Assembly: GCA_017428285.1 (NCBI GenBank)
Contig: JAFRRE010000170.1
Location: forward strand, 1-22,580
DNA: 22,580 nucleotides
Source of the DNA: Bacteroidales bacterium
Lineage (GTDB): Bacteria > Bacteroidota > Bacteroidia > Bacteroidales > F082
Direction of reading: 5' to 3'
The notes under the pieces are model-generated. The model searched no databases, had not been told where the DNA came from, and was given only the letters and a program-made list of their open reading frames with translations. Each line of letters starts with the position of its first letter. The first letter of the stretch is position 1. The position numbers and the translations under genes were made by a program. Below are positions 8,144 through 18,700 of the stretch, in pieces.

Positions 8144-8971
8144 TTACTTATTTTTATTCAACCAATCCTTTAGTTCATGCCAATCGTAAGGCTTGCAAAC
8201 GATGGTCTTGTTTTCGTCCAACACAAAAACCGTTGGCGTGGAAGTGATGTGGTAATCCAAAAAGGCTTTACTATCCCAACGCAATTCATCATAGAAATGG
8301 TATCCGTGCAAACGCTTTTTTTTAACCTCTTTTGTCACATCATCATTGTTGTCGGCCAAAGCAAATGTAACAAGCTCAAAATCAGCCTTCAAGTCAAGAT
8401 GTTTGCGGATTTGCGTCAAAAAATCATGGCAGTATTCGCAGTCCGTCGACCAAAAAACGATGATGATATGCGGCGCTTGGGAATCAAACAAACAATAGGA
8501 TTTCCCATCGATAGTAACCCCTTCAAAGTCAGGGGCTTTTGCACTCACTCTCACCTTCTGATATGGCTCCGTGATGGAATCCAAGCGCAGGCCTTCTTCC
8601 ATAGTTATCTCACCCTCAGCAAGTTGAGGATAATTCAAGAGATAATCCGTCACCGCATCCCTGCCCATGGAGGCATAGCCGTTCAAGGCAAACTCCAGCA
8701 CATGCTCATATACGCTCATATTGACTTTGGCCTTGTCGAGCAGCACGCCCAGGCCCGCAATGGACAGACTGTCGAAGCGTTGCTCATCGCCATCAGTAAA
8801 AGAATAGAAGTAACTGATCATCTTATCGGAGAAAGCCTTTGAGGTGACCAAGGTCGTATCGCTGAAATCCACATCATCCCAATAACCCGACATCACATCG
8901 GTTTGTGCCTTCATAGAAGCCCATGAAAGCATCAAAACGAAAAGAAAAGCGATATGGATTATCTTTTTCAT
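8144..8971 (-). CDS. TlpA-like thioredoxin-fold thiol-disulfide protein
   Basis: This 275-aa exported protein has a signal peptide about 22 residues long ('WASMKA|Q'). A ~120-residue helical N-terminal region of the DUF type often joined to TlpA domains in Bacteroidetes is followed by a thioredoxin fold. 'FWSTDCEYCHDF' holds the redox pair C178-x-x-C181, and 'ITSTPTVFVLD' carries the cis-proline P246. It probably reduces or rearranges disulfides in the periplasm. Partner unknown; it lies between rnhB and the GH3 fusion with 23-nt gaps on both sides, so cotranscription is likely but functional linkage is not implied. Confidence 0.85.
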   Translation of the reverse strand: MKKIIHIAFLFVLMLSWASMKAQTDVMSGYWDDVDFSDTTLVTSKAFSDKMISYFYSFTDGDEQRFDSLSIAGLGVLLDKAKVNMSVYEHVLEFALNGYASMGRDAVTDYLLNYPQLAEGEITMEEGLRLDSITEPYQKVRVSAKAPDFEGVTIDGKSYCLFDSQAPHIIIVFWSTDCEYCHDFLTQIRKHLDLKADFELVTFALADNNDDVTKEVKKKRLHGYHFYDELRWDSKAFLDYHITSTPTVFVLDENKTIVCKPYDWHELKDWLNKNK

Positions 8972-8994
8972 ATTCTATACTTTATATCACCTTA

Positions 8995-9591
8995 TTACAA
9001 GTCCAGCTTTAACTGTATAGCCATGTTGAACGTCATGCGATGCAAAGGCGTGGTGCCATGGTCGGCGATGGCTTGTTTGTGTTCGGGCGTAGGATAACCC
9101 TTGTTCTTTTTCCAGTTGTAAACGGGGTATTGTTCCCCGTACTCCACCATCATCATGTCCCTCGTGGTCTTGGCCAAAATGGAAGCCGCAGCTATGGATT
9201 GATATTTGGCGTCGCCACCTACGATGCAGACATGCTGCACCTTTTTATAGGGATTGAAGCGGTTACCGTCAATCAACAGCAACTCCGGACGTACTTTCAG
9301 CTGGTCCAAAGCCCTGTGCATGGCTAAGAATGAAGCATTCAGGATGTTGATCTCATCTATCTCTTGTGCCGTGACAATGCCGATGCCATAGCTCAAGGCA
9401 TCTTTCATGACCAATTCCCGCAATTGCATCCTTTTCTTCTCAGTAAGTTGCTTGGAGTCATTGAGTTCAGGATAATCCACATCCTTCTTCAAGATGACAG
9501 CAGCGGCCACCACCGGACCCGCCAAACAGCCACGGCCAGCCTCATCGCAACCTGCCTCAATCTTATCCGAATAATGCGTTAACAGTCCCAT
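8995..9591 (-). CDS. rnhB: Ribonuclease HII
   Basis: This 198-aa protein has the standard RNase HII length. The catalytic acidic residues are visible: D16-E17 in '[14 protein letters not shown]', D108 in 'LLIDGNRF' and D127 in '[21 protein letters not shown]'. The C-terminal '[12 protein letters not shown]' is also a family hallmark. It cleaves RNA in RNA:DNA hybrids, including single ribonucleotides embedded in DNA. The start codon lies 3 nt after the DUF6427 stop, so the two are cotranscribed. Confidence 0.97.
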   Translation of the reverse strand: MGLLTHYSDKIEAGCDEAGRGCLAGPVVAAAVILKKDVDYPELNDSKQLTEKKRMQLRELVMKDALSYGIGIVTAQEIDEINILNASFLAMHRALDQLKVRPELLLIDGNRFNPYKKVQHVCIVGGDAKYQSIAAASILAKTTRDMMMVEYGEQYPVYNWKKNKGYPTPEHKQAIADHGTTPLHRMTFNMAIQLKLDL

Positions 9592-9594
9592 GGT

Positions 9595-10575
9595 TTAGAG
9601 CCATTTAAAGTAATACTGATTGGCAAAGACCAAGAGGATAAACAGCGTCAGAAACAGATTGGCCCAACCTGTGTTGCCCATATAGGAAAAAGCGTACGAC
9701 ACAAGGATGGACAAGACGATGAAAACCAAACCGTTCATCAACACATTGCCTCCCAAGAACAAGGTCAGCAAGGCGAAAATGGCAAGGATGAACGTCATTG
9801 AAATCTTGGTGCGCACGGCAACCGTCTTCTCAAAGCCAGAATTATTGCCAAGGAACATTATCACGGTCGAAACAATCAGGACGGACAACAAGATGATATT
9901 CCGCAAGTTAAATCCTTCCACCGTGAAATGGAAAGAGGTAAAATAGTCCTTATACCCCTGCAACAAGGCACCGAAGTCGCCAAAGAGGAACACACAGACA
10001 AAATACACGAAGTAGACAAACAGGAACCCAAAAAGCGGTATCAGTTGCAAGCGCAACGAGCCTTTCTTCGCGATGGGAAGCACGATGATTGCCCATAGTA
10101 ACAACAAGATAGAAGGAAAATAGCAAAGGGAAGCCAGAGCGATGAAAACACCTGACTTCAGCAACTTCAACTCAGGATTGGGCAACAAATAGGTATCATA
10201 CAAATTACTGATCGACAATAAGATGAACAATACCGAAAAGGCAAAGGGATAAAAGTTGGTCTGAGTCACAGTGAGGCTCATCAACAGGACGAAAACGAAG
10301 GCGCCCATCGAACTCACCTTGCCGACAATCTGGTTTTTCACCATTACGGAGTTGAAAACCAAGGTGCCAAGCACCAACAGCACAAAAGCAACAGCATGTT
10401 GTGCAATAGCTGAACCGTGCAACAGCTTGTCCACAAGGTTGAAGAGCGGCGTGACCGGCTCATCCAAGCCCACGATGGCCTTTCCCGACACAAATGCGGG
10501 AATCCAGAGGGCAATCGCCAATAAGGCAACCACCACATACTGAACGGCATAGCTCTGTCTGAAAAACTTTATCAT
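9595..10575 (-). CDS. DUF6427-type polytopic membrane protein
   Basis: This 326-aa, very hydrophobic protein has about eight to nine membrane segments and few polar loops. The N-terminus 'MIKFFRQSYAVQYVVVALL' and the conserved 'NFYPFAFSVLFILLS' region resemble the Bacteroidetes-specific family annotated as DUF6427, which often lies near purine or glycosyltransferase genes. Function unknown. Its start overlaps the purD stop by ATGA (10572-10575), which suggests translational coupling. Confidence 0.8.
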   Translation of the reverse strand: MIKFFRQSYAVQYVVVALLAIALWIPAFVSGKAIVGLDEPVTPLFNLVDKLLHGSAIAQHAVAFVLLVLGTLVFNSVMVKNQIVGKVSSMGAFVFVLLMSLTVTQTNFYPFAFSVLFILLSISNLYDTYLLPNPELKLLKSGVFIALASLCYFPSILLLLWAIIVLPIAKKGSLRLQLIPLFGFLFVYFVYFVCVFLFGDFGALLQGYKDYFTSFHFTVEGFNLRNIILLSVLIVSTVIMFLGNNSGFEKTVAVRTKISMTFILAIFALLTLFLGGNVLMNGLVFIVLSILVSYAFSYMGNTGWANLFLTLFILLVFANQYYFKWL

Positions 10576-11942
10576 TGCATTCTCATCAAATCAAGTCCAA
10601 TGTCGTGGCGGTAGTTAACGCCTTCGAAATGAATTTTCTCCACCTCGCGATAGGCAATGCCCCTCGCCTCTTCAATCGAATTGCCGTGGGCCGTCACCAC
10701 GATGACGCGCCCGCCCGCCGTGACCACATTGTTTTCGGCATCAAATGCCGTGCCAGCATGGAAGGCAACCACCTCCTTGAGGTTGTCCAACCCACTCATT
10801 TTCATACCTTTCTTATAGACCTCAGGATATCCACCAGAGACCATCATCACCGTGACAGCGGTCTTGTCGCACTTGGCGTAATGCACTTCATCCAGTCGCC
10901 CATCAGCGCAAGCCATGAGCAAGTCAGCGAAGTCGCCCTCGATGCGGGTCATCACGGCTTCGGTCTCGGGATCGCCCATGCGGACATTGTACTCAATTAC
11001 ATACGGGTCGCCACCGTCGTTCATCAAGCCCAAGAAAATGAAGCCTTTATAGTCGATGCCTTCCGCTTTCATGCCCTTGAGCGTAGGCTTCACGATGCGT
11101 TCCTCAACCTTGTTCAAGAAATCAGGTGTGCAGAACGGCACAGGAGATACAGCACCCATGCCACCCGTGTTCAAACCCTGGTCACCATCACCGATGCGCT
11201 TGTAGTCCTTGGCCTCGGGCAACAGCACATAATGCTCGCCGTCAGTCAAAACGAACACTGACACCTCGATGCCTTTGAGGAACTCCTCAATAACCACTGT
11301 GGCCGATGCCGCACCAAACTTGCCGTCAAGCATGTTGTTGAGTTCGGCCTTTGCTTCTTGCAAGTCATTGAGAATCAAAACCCCCTTACCTGCTGCAAGG
11401 CCGTCAGCTTTCAGTACATATGGGGCTTTCACGCTTTCGAGAAACTTGAAACCTTCGTTGAGGTTATCCTTATTCACCTTGAAGCACTTTGCCGTAGGCA
11501 CGCCATACTTTTCCATGAAGTCCTTGGCGTAGGCTTTGCTGCCTTCGAGTTGTGCGCCACGCTGGTCGGGACCGATGATCTTCACCCCTCTCAACTCGGC
11601 GTCACCCTTGAAGAAATCAACGATACCATCCACCAGAGGCTGCTCCGGACCGACCACAACAAGGTTAATCTCTTGCTTCAAGCAAAAATCCTTTATCGCT
11701 TCAAAATCAGATGGTTTCACATCCACATTGACACCCACTTGGGCAGTGCCAGCATTGCCTGGTGCAATGAAGACATGGGCACCTTCGCCTTGGGCCAGTT
11801 TCCATGCCAAGGCATGTTCGCGGCCACCCGAGCCAAGCACTAAAATGTTGCGTCTCACAGCAGTGATGTGTTGTCCTTGGACTTCTTTCCAATCGACTGC
11901 ATCTTTCTTGGCTTCGCCAGGATACATTATGATTTTTGCCAT
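10572..11942 (-). CDS. purD: Phosphoribosylamine-glycine ligase (GAR synthetase), possible N-terminal extension
   Basis: PurD joins phosphoribosylamine and glycine with ATP in purine synthesis. 'NILVLGSGGREHALAWKL' is the N-terminal domain signature, 'IAPGNAGTA' follows it, and the ATP-grasp core shows 'YVLKADGLAAGKGV', 'VIEEFLKGIEVSVFVL' and 'EYNVRMGDPETEAVM'. From ATG 11942 the protein is 456 aa, about 30 longer than usual, because 28 residues precede the normal N-terminus. A GTG at 11858 would give the conventional length ('RRNILVLGSGG'). The ATG lies 3 nt after the upstream glycosyltransferase stop, which favours it on spacing; conservation favours the GTG. Confidence 0.95.
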   Translation of the reverse strand: MAKIIMYPGEAKKDAVDWKEVQGQHITAVRRNILVLGSGGREHALAWKLAQGEGAHVFIAPGNAGTAQVGVNVDVKPSDFEAIKDFCLKQEINLVVVGPEQPLVDGIVDFFKGDAELRGVKIIGPDQRGAQLEGSKAYAKDFMEKYGVPTAKCFKVNKDNLNEGFKFLESVKAPYVLKADGLAAGKGVLILNDLQEAKAELNNMLDGKFGAASATVVIEEFLKGIEVSVFVLTDGEHYVLLPEAKDYKRIGDGDQGLNTGGMGAVSPVPFCTPDFLNKVEERIVKPTLKGMKAEGIDYKGFIFLGLMNDGGDPYVIEYNVRMGDPETEAVMTRIEGDFADLLMACADGRLDEVHYAKCDKTAVTVMMVSGGYPEVYKKGMKMSGLDNLKEVVAFHAGTAFDAENNVVTAGGRVIVVTAHGNSIEEARGIAYREVEKIHFEGVNYRHDIGLDLMRMQ

Positions 11943-11945
11943 ATT

Positions 11946-13070
11946 TTATTCTTTTATTGCTTTCATTAACGAATTCCAAATATCATCGGCAGCTTTATCC
12001 CAAGAGAAATCCTTGGCACGTTGGCGGCCTTTTTCAACCAACGCCTCACGCACCTTCTCATCAAGCATCTCCTTCATGCCTTCGGCGATGGAGGTCTCGC
12101 TGAACGGGTCGACTAACAGTGCCGCATCCTCAGCCACCTCGGGCATGGAAGTGACATTAGAGGTAATGACCGGCGTGTCGCACTTGAAGGCCTCCAAAAT
12201 CGGAATACCAAAACCTTCAAAATAAGACACATACACCGATGCCAAGGCCGCTGCCGTTACCAAATGCAGGTCTTCTGCACTCAACCGCCCAGCAAAGACC
12301 ACCTCATCCTTGAACCGCATGGAGCTATAGGCCTGCTCAATCGGTTCCGACCACCAGCGCTTCTCCCCTACAATCAACAACTTGACATTGGATGGTGTCT
12401 GGCTCTTGAACAAATCGAAGGCCGTGAACAAACGCGCCAAATTCTTGCGCGGATGCAACGAGCCAACGAACATGAAATAAGGATTCCCGTTCGTATATTT
12501 GGCTCGGATGGTTTCCTGCTCCTCTTCAGATATGGGCGCAAATATCTCATTCACACCGTTGTACGCCACATCTATCTTCTCTGGCTCAATACCATAGCAC
12601 TCCACAATGTCCCGTTTCGAGAACTCCGACACCGTCACGATACGCTTGGCCTTGCGGGCAAACTTCGGGAAGTATTTCTTGTAGTGCCAAAGATGGATTT
12701 TCGGCATGTCCTTTGGGAAGTGCTCGAAGTTAAGGTCATGGAACTGTGTCACTTGTGGCACATCAGAGCGAAGACTCAAGTAGCCGTCGGGCGAGAAGAA
12801 CAAGTCAGGCTTGATCTTCTTCAAGGCCTTGGTCACCGAAAACTCGAAGAACCAAATGAACAGGAATGGGTGTCGTGCTTGCGGGAACAACACTACGGGT
12901 TTCACGTTGTCGCCGAAGATGAACATCGGGTCGGGCTCTCGGTCGAAGATGAAGTAGAACTCCACCTCGGGATGGTCTTTGACCATGCGACGCAAGGTCT
13001 CATAGGCCACCCACCCGATGCCTTCCAACTTGTTTTTCAGCAACAAACGCGTATTTACCGCAATTTTCAT
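11946..13070 (-). CDS. Family 4 glycosyltransferase
   Basis: This 374-aa GT-B fold protein without a signal peptide is probably cytoplasmic or membrane-associated. The N-terminal half holds an acceptor-like domain ('NTRLLLKNKLEGIGWVAYE'). The C-terminal donor domain has 'YFMFVGSLHPRKNLARLFTAF' and the retaining GT4 E-x7-E pair, E285 and E293, in 'FEGFGIPILEAF', followed by 'TPVITSNVTSMPEVAEDAA'. It transfers a sugar from a nucleotide sugar to an unknown acceptor. It sits 9 nt after ahcY and 3 nt before purD. No other polysaccharide genes are near. Confidence 0.92.
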   Translation of the reverse strand: MKIAVNTRLLLKNKLEGIGWVAYETLRRMVKDHPEVEFYFIFDREPDPMFIFGDNVKPVVLFPQARHPFLFIWFFEFSVTKALKKIKPDLFFSPDGYLSLRSDVPQVTQFHDLNFEHFPKDMPKIHLWHYKKYFPKFARKAKRIVTVSEFSKRDIVECYGIEPEKIDVAYNGVNEIFAPISEEEQETIRAKYTNGNPYFMFVGSLHPRKNLARLFTAFDLFKSQTPSNVKLLIVGEKRWWSEPIEQAYSSMRFKDEVVFAGRLSAEDLHLVTAAALASVYVSYFEGFGIPILEAFKCDTPVITSNVTSMPEVAEDAALLVDPFSETSIAEGMKEMLDEKVREALVEKGRQRAKDFSWDKAADDIWNSLMKAIKE

Positions 13071-13079
13071 AGCGGCATC

Positions 13080-14510
13080 TTAATAGCGGTAGATGTCCGA
13101 CTTGTAGGGCCCCTCGACGGGCACGCCGATGTAATCGGCCTGCTTCTGCGTGAGCTTGGTGAGCTTCACGCCAATCTTTTCAAGATGCAGGCGGGCGACT
13201 TCCTCGTCCAAATACTTGGGCAGGCAGTAGACACCTACTTTATATTGTCCGCGCTTCTCCCAAAGGTCCATCTGGGCCAAGGTCTGGTTGGTGAACGAGT
13301 TGCTCATCACGAAACTGGCGTGACCTGTGGCACAGCCGAGGTTGACCAAACGGCCCGAGGCCAGCAGGAAGATGCAATGACCGTCATCAAAGACGTACTT
13401 GTCAACCTGAGGTTTGATGTTGATTTTCTCCTTCAGATGCTCGGTCTTTTCAAGGCGATCCACCTGGATTTCGTTGTCGAAGTGGCCGATGTAGCACACG
13501 ATAGCCTGGTCTTTCATCTTCAGGATGTGCTCCAATGTGATGACATCGCAGTTGCCCGTAGTGGTGACAAAAATGTTGCCTTCCTTGACAGCCTCTTCCA
13601 TTGTCGTGACCTCGAAGCCTTCCATGGCGGCTTGCAGGGCGCAGATGGGATCGATTTCGGTAACAAGCACACGGGCGCCATAACTCTTCATGGAGTGTGA
13701 GCAGCCCTTGCCCACTTCGCCGTAACCGCACACCACGACCACCTTACCGGCAATCATCACATCGGTGGCGCGCTTGATGCCATCGGCCAATGATTCGCGG
13801 CAGCCGTAAAGGTTGTCGAACTTCGACTTGGTCACCGAGTCGTTCACGTTGATGGCGGGCACCAGCAGCTCGCCGCGCTCGTGCATCTGATACAGACGAT
13901 GCACGCCCGTGGTGGTCTCTTCCGAGACGCCCTTCCAGCCAGCCACAACCGTATGCCAGAAGGTTGGATTCTCTTTATAGGTGGCCTTGATGACGCTCAT
14001 CAATGCCCTTTCTTCTTCGCTACCCGTAGGTGCGTCAAGGAGTTTGGGGTCGTTCTCGCAGGCATAGCCCTTGTGAATCAGCAAAGTGGCATCGCCGCCA
14101 TCATCCACGATGAGGTCTGGGCCAGTGCCGTCGGGGAAGGTGATGGCGCGTTTGGTGCACCACCAATAGTCTTCAAGGGTCTCGCCCTTCCAAGCGAAAA
14201 CGGAAGTACCCGTCTCGGCAATGGCTGCAGCAGCGTGGTCTTGCGTGGAATAGATATTGCACGAGCACCAACGCACCGTGGCACCCAATTTGACCAAAGT
14301 TTCAATCAAGCAGGCCGTCTGGATGGTCATGTGGAGCGAGCCCATGATCTTCGCGCCTTTCAACGGCTTTGTGTCGCCGTACTTCTTGCGCAGCGACATC
14401 AAACCGGGCATTTCGTGTTCCGATACTTCAATTTCCTTGCGTCCCCAAGCGGCCAGGTTCATGTCGGCCACCAGATACGGGAGTTTGCTATCTAATAGTC
14501 TGTTATCCAT
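13080..14510 (-). CDS. ahcY: Adenosylhomocysteinase
   Basis: This 476-aa protein matches the longer bacterial SahH form. N-terminal '[19 protein letters not shown]' is the substrate domain start. The NAD-binding Rossmann motif is '[20 protein letters not shown]', and the C-terminal 'YRY' end that reaches the neighbouring subunit is present. It splits S-adenosylhomocysteine into adenosine and homocysteine, clearing the product of methylation reactions. It is the first gene of the minus-strand operon, with a -7 box about 40 nt upstream of its start. Confidence 0.97.
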   Translation of the reverse strand: MDNRLLDSKLPYLVADMNLAAWGRKEIEVSEHEMPGLMSLRKKYGDTKPLKGAKIMGSLHMTIQTACLIETLVKLGATVRWCSCNIYSTQDHAAAAIAETGTSVFAWKGETLEDYWWCTKRAITFPDGTGPDLIVDDGGDATLLIHKGYACENDPKLLDAPTGSEEERALMSVIKATYKENPTFWHTVVAGWKGVSEETTTGVHRLYQMHERGELLVPAINVNDSVTKSKFDNLYGCRESLADGIKRATDVMIAGKVVVVCGYGEVGKGCSHSMKSYGARVLVTEIDPICALQAAMEGFEVTTMEEAVKEGNIFVTTTGNCDVITLEHILKMKDQAIVCYIGHFDNEIQVDRLEKTEHLKEKINIKPQVDKYVFDDGHCIFLLASGRLVNLGCATGHASFVMSNSFTNQTLAQMDLWEKRGQYKVGVYCLPKYLDEEVARLHLEKIGVKLTKLTQKQADYIGVPVEGPYKSDIYRY

Positions 14511-14548
14511 TGTTTTATGTATTTTGTTTTCGTATTAGTATGAAAAGG

Positions 14549-14556
14549 CAAAGATA
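14549..14556 (-). promoter_or_regulatory. Putative Bacteroidetes -7 box for the ahcY operon
   Basis: The minus strand reads TATCTTTG, a full match to TAnnTTTG, 38 nt upstream of the ahcY start. I see no clear -33 TTG at the ideal distance, so the call rests on the -7 box and the position. Confidence 0.6.
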
Positions 14557-14606
14557 AACAAAATTCCGACATAAATAGAAAAAGGCCGAGATTTCAAATA
14601 AATGTG

Positions 14607-14614
14607 TACTTTTG
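14607..14614 (+). promoter_or_regulatory. Putative Bacteroidetes -7 box for the SPFH gene
   Basis: TACTTTTG matches TAnnTTTG and lies 32 nt before the ATG at 14647, divergent from the ahcY box. No good -33 element is seen. Confidence 0.6.
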
Positions 14615-14646
14615 CCTTCAAATACATAATTCAAAACAATACAACT

Positions 14647-15462
14647 ATGAATCAACCTTACAACATCAACATCAACCCTAACAAAAAGAAAATCGGACGT
14701 TACATCGTTTGGGGCATTGTGGGACTCTTCGCCATCCTCGTGTTCTTCTCCTCGTTCTACACCATCCGTTCATCGGAGCGCGGGGTACTCGCCACCTTCG
14801 GCAAGATGAGTGACGAGGTCATCGGCGACGGCCTGCATATGAAGATCCCCTTCATCCAGACCATCAAGCGCGTGAACGTGCAGCAGAAGAAGTTTGACGG
14901 TAAAGAAAACAGCTACACCAAGGACGTGCAGACCTCGGAGGTGGAATACACCATCAACTACGACCTGGTGCGCGAGAACGTCAGCAAGCTGATGAAGAAC
15001 GTGGGTGACGACTACCACAACCGTATCGTAGTGCCCTTCATCCGCTCGGCCATGAAACAAAGCTTTGGTAATTTTGCAGCAACGGAAATCGTTGAAAACC
15101 GTGACGCCGTCCGTCGTGAGATAGAAGCATCATTGCGTCAGACTTTGGACAGCAACTATTTCATGAATGTCCAATTCCAAATCACCAACATCGACTTCGA
15201 CGACGACTTCGAGACTGCCATCAAGGAGAAGCAGGTGGCTGAGCAGAATGCCTTGAAAGCCAAGAATGTCACCATCCAAGTGGAAGAGCAGGCCAAGCAA
15301 ACCAAGATAAAGGCCCAAGCCGAAGCCGAGGCCATGAGCATCAAGGCGGCTGCTTTGGAGAGCAACCCCAAGTTGGTGAACTACGAAGCCGTACAGAAAT
15401 GGGATGGCAAGATGCCGCAATACATGCTGGGCAACTCAGTACCGTTTATTGATTTGAAGTAA
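14647..15462 (+). CDS. SPFH/prohibitin-family membrane protein
   Basis: This 271-aa protein has one N-terminal membrane anchor ('IVWGIVGLFAILVFFSSFY', about residues 19-37), an SPFH/PHB domain ('RSSERGVLATFGKMSDEVIG' to about residue 190) and an Ala/Glu/Lys-rich coiled coil ('KEKQVAEQNALKAKNVTIQV', 'QAEAEAMSIKAAAL') before the C-terminal 'KWDGKMPQYML'. Such proteins oligomerise into membrane microdomain scaffolds and often regulate membrane proteases. ATG 14647 is chosen over an in-frame ATG at 14602, which lies within or before the predicted promoter. It is divergent from ahcY and 249 nt before the M6 protease. Confidence 0.9.
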   Translation: MNQPYNININPNKKKIGRYIVWGIVGLFAILVFFSSFYTIRSSERGVLATFGKMSDEVIGDGLHMKIPFIQTIKRVNVQQKKFDGKENSYTKDVQTSEVEYTINYDLVRENVSKLMKNVGDDYHNRIVVPFIRSAMKQSFGNFAATEIVENRDAVRREIEASLRQTLDSNYFMNVQFQITNIDFDDDFETAIKEKQVAEQNALKAKNVTIQVEEQAKQTKIKAQAEAEAMSIKAAALESNPKLVNYEAVQKWDGKMPQYMLGNSVPFIDLK

Positions 15463-15471
15463 CATTTCCGG

Positions 15472-15637
15472 ACTACGAATCCTTTGGGGACTATGACTTG
15501 TGACAATGACAATGACAATGACCACTTCAACAGAAGAAGCAACTTCATTCCTTAACTACGAATCCTTTGGGGACTATGACTTGTGACAATGACAATGACA
15601 ATGACCACTTCAACAGAAGAAGCAACTTCATTCCTTA
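15472..15637. repeat. 83-bp perfect tandem duplication
   Basis: Bases 15472-15554 and 15555-15637 are two head-to-tail copies of one 83-bp unit beginning ACTACGAATCC and ending CATTCCTTA. I find no mismatch between them. Each unit includes GGACTATGAC followed by a TGACAA-rich stretch, the left arm of a hairpin repeat. Perfect identity points to a recent duplication (slippage or recombination), or an assembly artefact. Confidence 0.9.
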
Positions 15638-15677
15638 ATGTAAAAGCGGTCATAGTCATAGTCATTGGTCATAGTCC
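15571..15677. repeat. Hairpin-forming intergenic repeat, same type as 891-969
   Basis: GGACTATGAC (15571-15580) and GTCATAGTCC (15668-15677) are exact inverse ends. Between them, TGAC-AATGAC repeats on the left partly pair with GTCATAGTCATAGTCATTG on the right (15649-15667), giving a long imperfect stem with a ~40-nt loop. The element resembles the one in the fakA-fakB gap. It lies directly upstream of the M6 protease; no promoter is obvious in the remaining 34 nt. Confidence 0.7.
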
Positions 15678-15711
15678 TAACACATTATAGAACTACCCTA
15701 AACTTAAAAAC

Positions 15712-18700
15712 ATGAAAAGAACATCCCTACTATTCCTACTCGCCTTGGTTTTGGGTGCCTTCCAATGGGCTTTTGCCGCTCCTCTAAAGAACATCCCCGT
15801 CCGCCTCACCCAACCCGATGGTCAGGTCATCGAATGCTTTGCCTCGGGCGATGAGTTCTACAACTATGTGCATGATGCCAATGGCTTCACCTTCGCGAAA
15901 GACAAAGACGGCTACTACTGCTATGCGATTCATGATAGTAAAGGTGAGGTGGTCGCCTCCACATACCGCGTCAACAGCGTTGACCCAGCCAAGGTCGGGC
16001 TTCAACCTTACGTGAAGATTTCTGAAAAAGCCTATCAGCAGCGTCGTCATGAGCGCGAGCAACACATCAAACCCATCAAACGGCCTAAGGACCGTGAGCT
16101 CAACCATGGCATTTACAACAATTTAGTCGTCTTCATCCGTTTTGCGGGCGACACCTACCACAGCACGCATTTTTCGACCGTCGACTCGATGTTCAATGCC
16201 TCGAACTACGAGTCCATCTCGCTGCGCAACTATTTCCATCATGCTTCCTATAACCAACTCGACATCCGCTCCTATTGCTACCCCGAACCCGACGGCGAGA
16301 CCATTCTTTCTTACGAAGACATCTACCCCAAAGAATACTATATGCCTTTCGACCCTGTGACCAATCCTTTGGGTTATCAGGATGGCGAAACGGCTGAACG
16401 CGAGTTCTCGTTGCTGGAGCGCGCCATCTACTATGTAGCCGACCAAGTGCCCGACACCCTCGACCTCGACTACAACGACGACGGCATGGTCGACAATGTG
16501 GTGTTTGTCATCAAAGGTCAACCCGGCGAATGGGCATCATTGCTCTGGCCCCATCGTTGGTGCATCTACGACCGTTATGTGCCGCTGAACGGCCTTCAGG
16601 TTTACGATTTCAACTTCCAACTTGAAATCGGTGGCTATTTCAACGTCAGCACACTCTGCCATGAGATGAACCATTCCTTGGGTGCGCCTGACTTGTACCA
16701 TTATAGCGATGGTCCTGACCCAATTGGTCCTTGGGACCTCATGGGTGGCACCACCGAGCCTCCGCAACAAATGAGCACATACATGAAATACAAATATGGT
16801 CACTGGGTGGATGAGATTCCCGTCATCAACCCAGAAACTGACGCTTTCGGCACTTACGAGCTGGAATCTGTCTCTTGGGAAGGCGGTCGCCGCAACGGCT
16901 ATATGATTCCTTTGACAAACGACCAGTACTTTTTCGTTGAATACCGCGACAAGAACAATATTTTCGAAAGCCAGATTCCAGCTAGTGGAATGCTTATCTA
17001 CCTCATCGACACCCGCTTTGACGGCAATGCCGGATGGAACGGCAACGACTATCTTGACGAAGTTTATCTCTTCCGCCCCGGCGGAACCCCTAATGCTGTT
17101 GGCGACCTCGACCACGCCTATTTCAGCGAAGAATCGGGAAGAACATCCTTCAATACGGGCACTGACCCGCACCCCTTCATCCACAACCAACCTTATCAGT
17201 TTTACGACCCAGGCTTTGAAATCACCAACATCAGCAGAACTGGCGACAGGATGACTTTCGACATTTTGCCTTCACCCGAGGGAGAGGGTGGCGGTCCATT
17301 AATCGAGAATTTCAATGTCCATGTCAACAGTATAGACCATCAGTTGGAATTTTCATGGAATGCCATGCCTTATGCCGACTACTACAAACTGTTTTGCGAC
17401 GGTTCGGGCATCTCCCAGGGTATCACCGACACCACTTTCGTTTTCCCCTATACTGAAGCCGACAACGGGTATCACGACTACAGCTTAATGTATGTCACTG
17501 GAGGGATGATGCACATTTATCACGCCGAAACCCACGCTTGGGCCATCCTCGGCAACTACGAGACCATCCATCTCTCGCTCAGCTGCGAATCGCCATACGG
17601 CACCAAAGGCGGCGAGTTGGAAGTGAGTTTCGACCATCCACAGATGCCTACACAGTATTTCACCATTTACGAAGGTAGCTTGAAGGATGCCGAGCTATAT
17701 GTACCCGCTAACACCGAGGTCACTTTCCGCTGGAATCCAGGCTTCGACCCTGACAGTGAAGGTATCCACCTCATGGCCAAGCATTTCAACGAAAACGGCG
17801 AAGGTACCATTTTTGACCTCGACCGTCCCCAAGCTGGTGTGGTGGCCACCTATACCGTAGCCGACTCTAGCTTAGGCTTGATTGCCCCGAATCATCTGAC
17901 CGCCACCTCCGACGGCCAGAGCATCCAACTCAAATGGTCAATACCTACCGAAAACCACAGTTTCGACATCTATCGCGACGGCAGAAAGATAGCTTCACAA
18001 GAAAACTATGGCTATCTCGACGACAAGTTCATGCGTTCGGGCACCCATAACTACCATGTGGAAACCACCATCGGAGACAATTCCTCGTGGAACCCCGACA
18101 ATTTAGCCTATGCCACTGCAATGAACTACTATTGCGAGCCACCGCAAAATCTTGAAGGCACCTACAACGACGGCCATGTAGAACTCAGCTGGGAAGCGCC
18201 CGAGTCCATCGGGCAAGGCATGTTGGCCTATGACGACAACCATTTCATCGAACAAGTCTCGAAAAACAAATGGGGCATCAAGATTGAGCCTAACCTCTTG
18301 GCTCATTTTGCCGGCCACCCGCTCACCCACATCGAAATGTTCGACTGTTCTTCAGGGCATTACACCTTCACCATCTTCAATGGCGAGACACCCAACAACA
18401 GCACACCCTTATACGAACAGGGACACGACATGGAAGCCAGCTATAGCTTCGTGAAATTCGCCTTGAACGAGCCCGTCGAGTTCGACCCCACACTCCCTTT
18501 GTGGATTTGCGTCTCCACCTCGGGTGTCAGCAAGCCCATTCCCTGCTGCAACTATGTCGGCGAGAGCAACAGCTGCCAATTCAGACAAGGAACCACATGG
18601 AAACCCGCTGTTGAGTTCGGATTGCACCGTTCATGGTTGCTGCGCGCCTACACCAGCCCCATCGACGGCGGCAGCGACTTTACCTATAACGTCTATTGGG

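Noticed and set aside
12264..13700. 478-aa + strand frame spanning the glycosyltransferase and ahcY
   Set aside because: Lies antisense to two well-supported genes and crosses their boundary; no recognisable protein.
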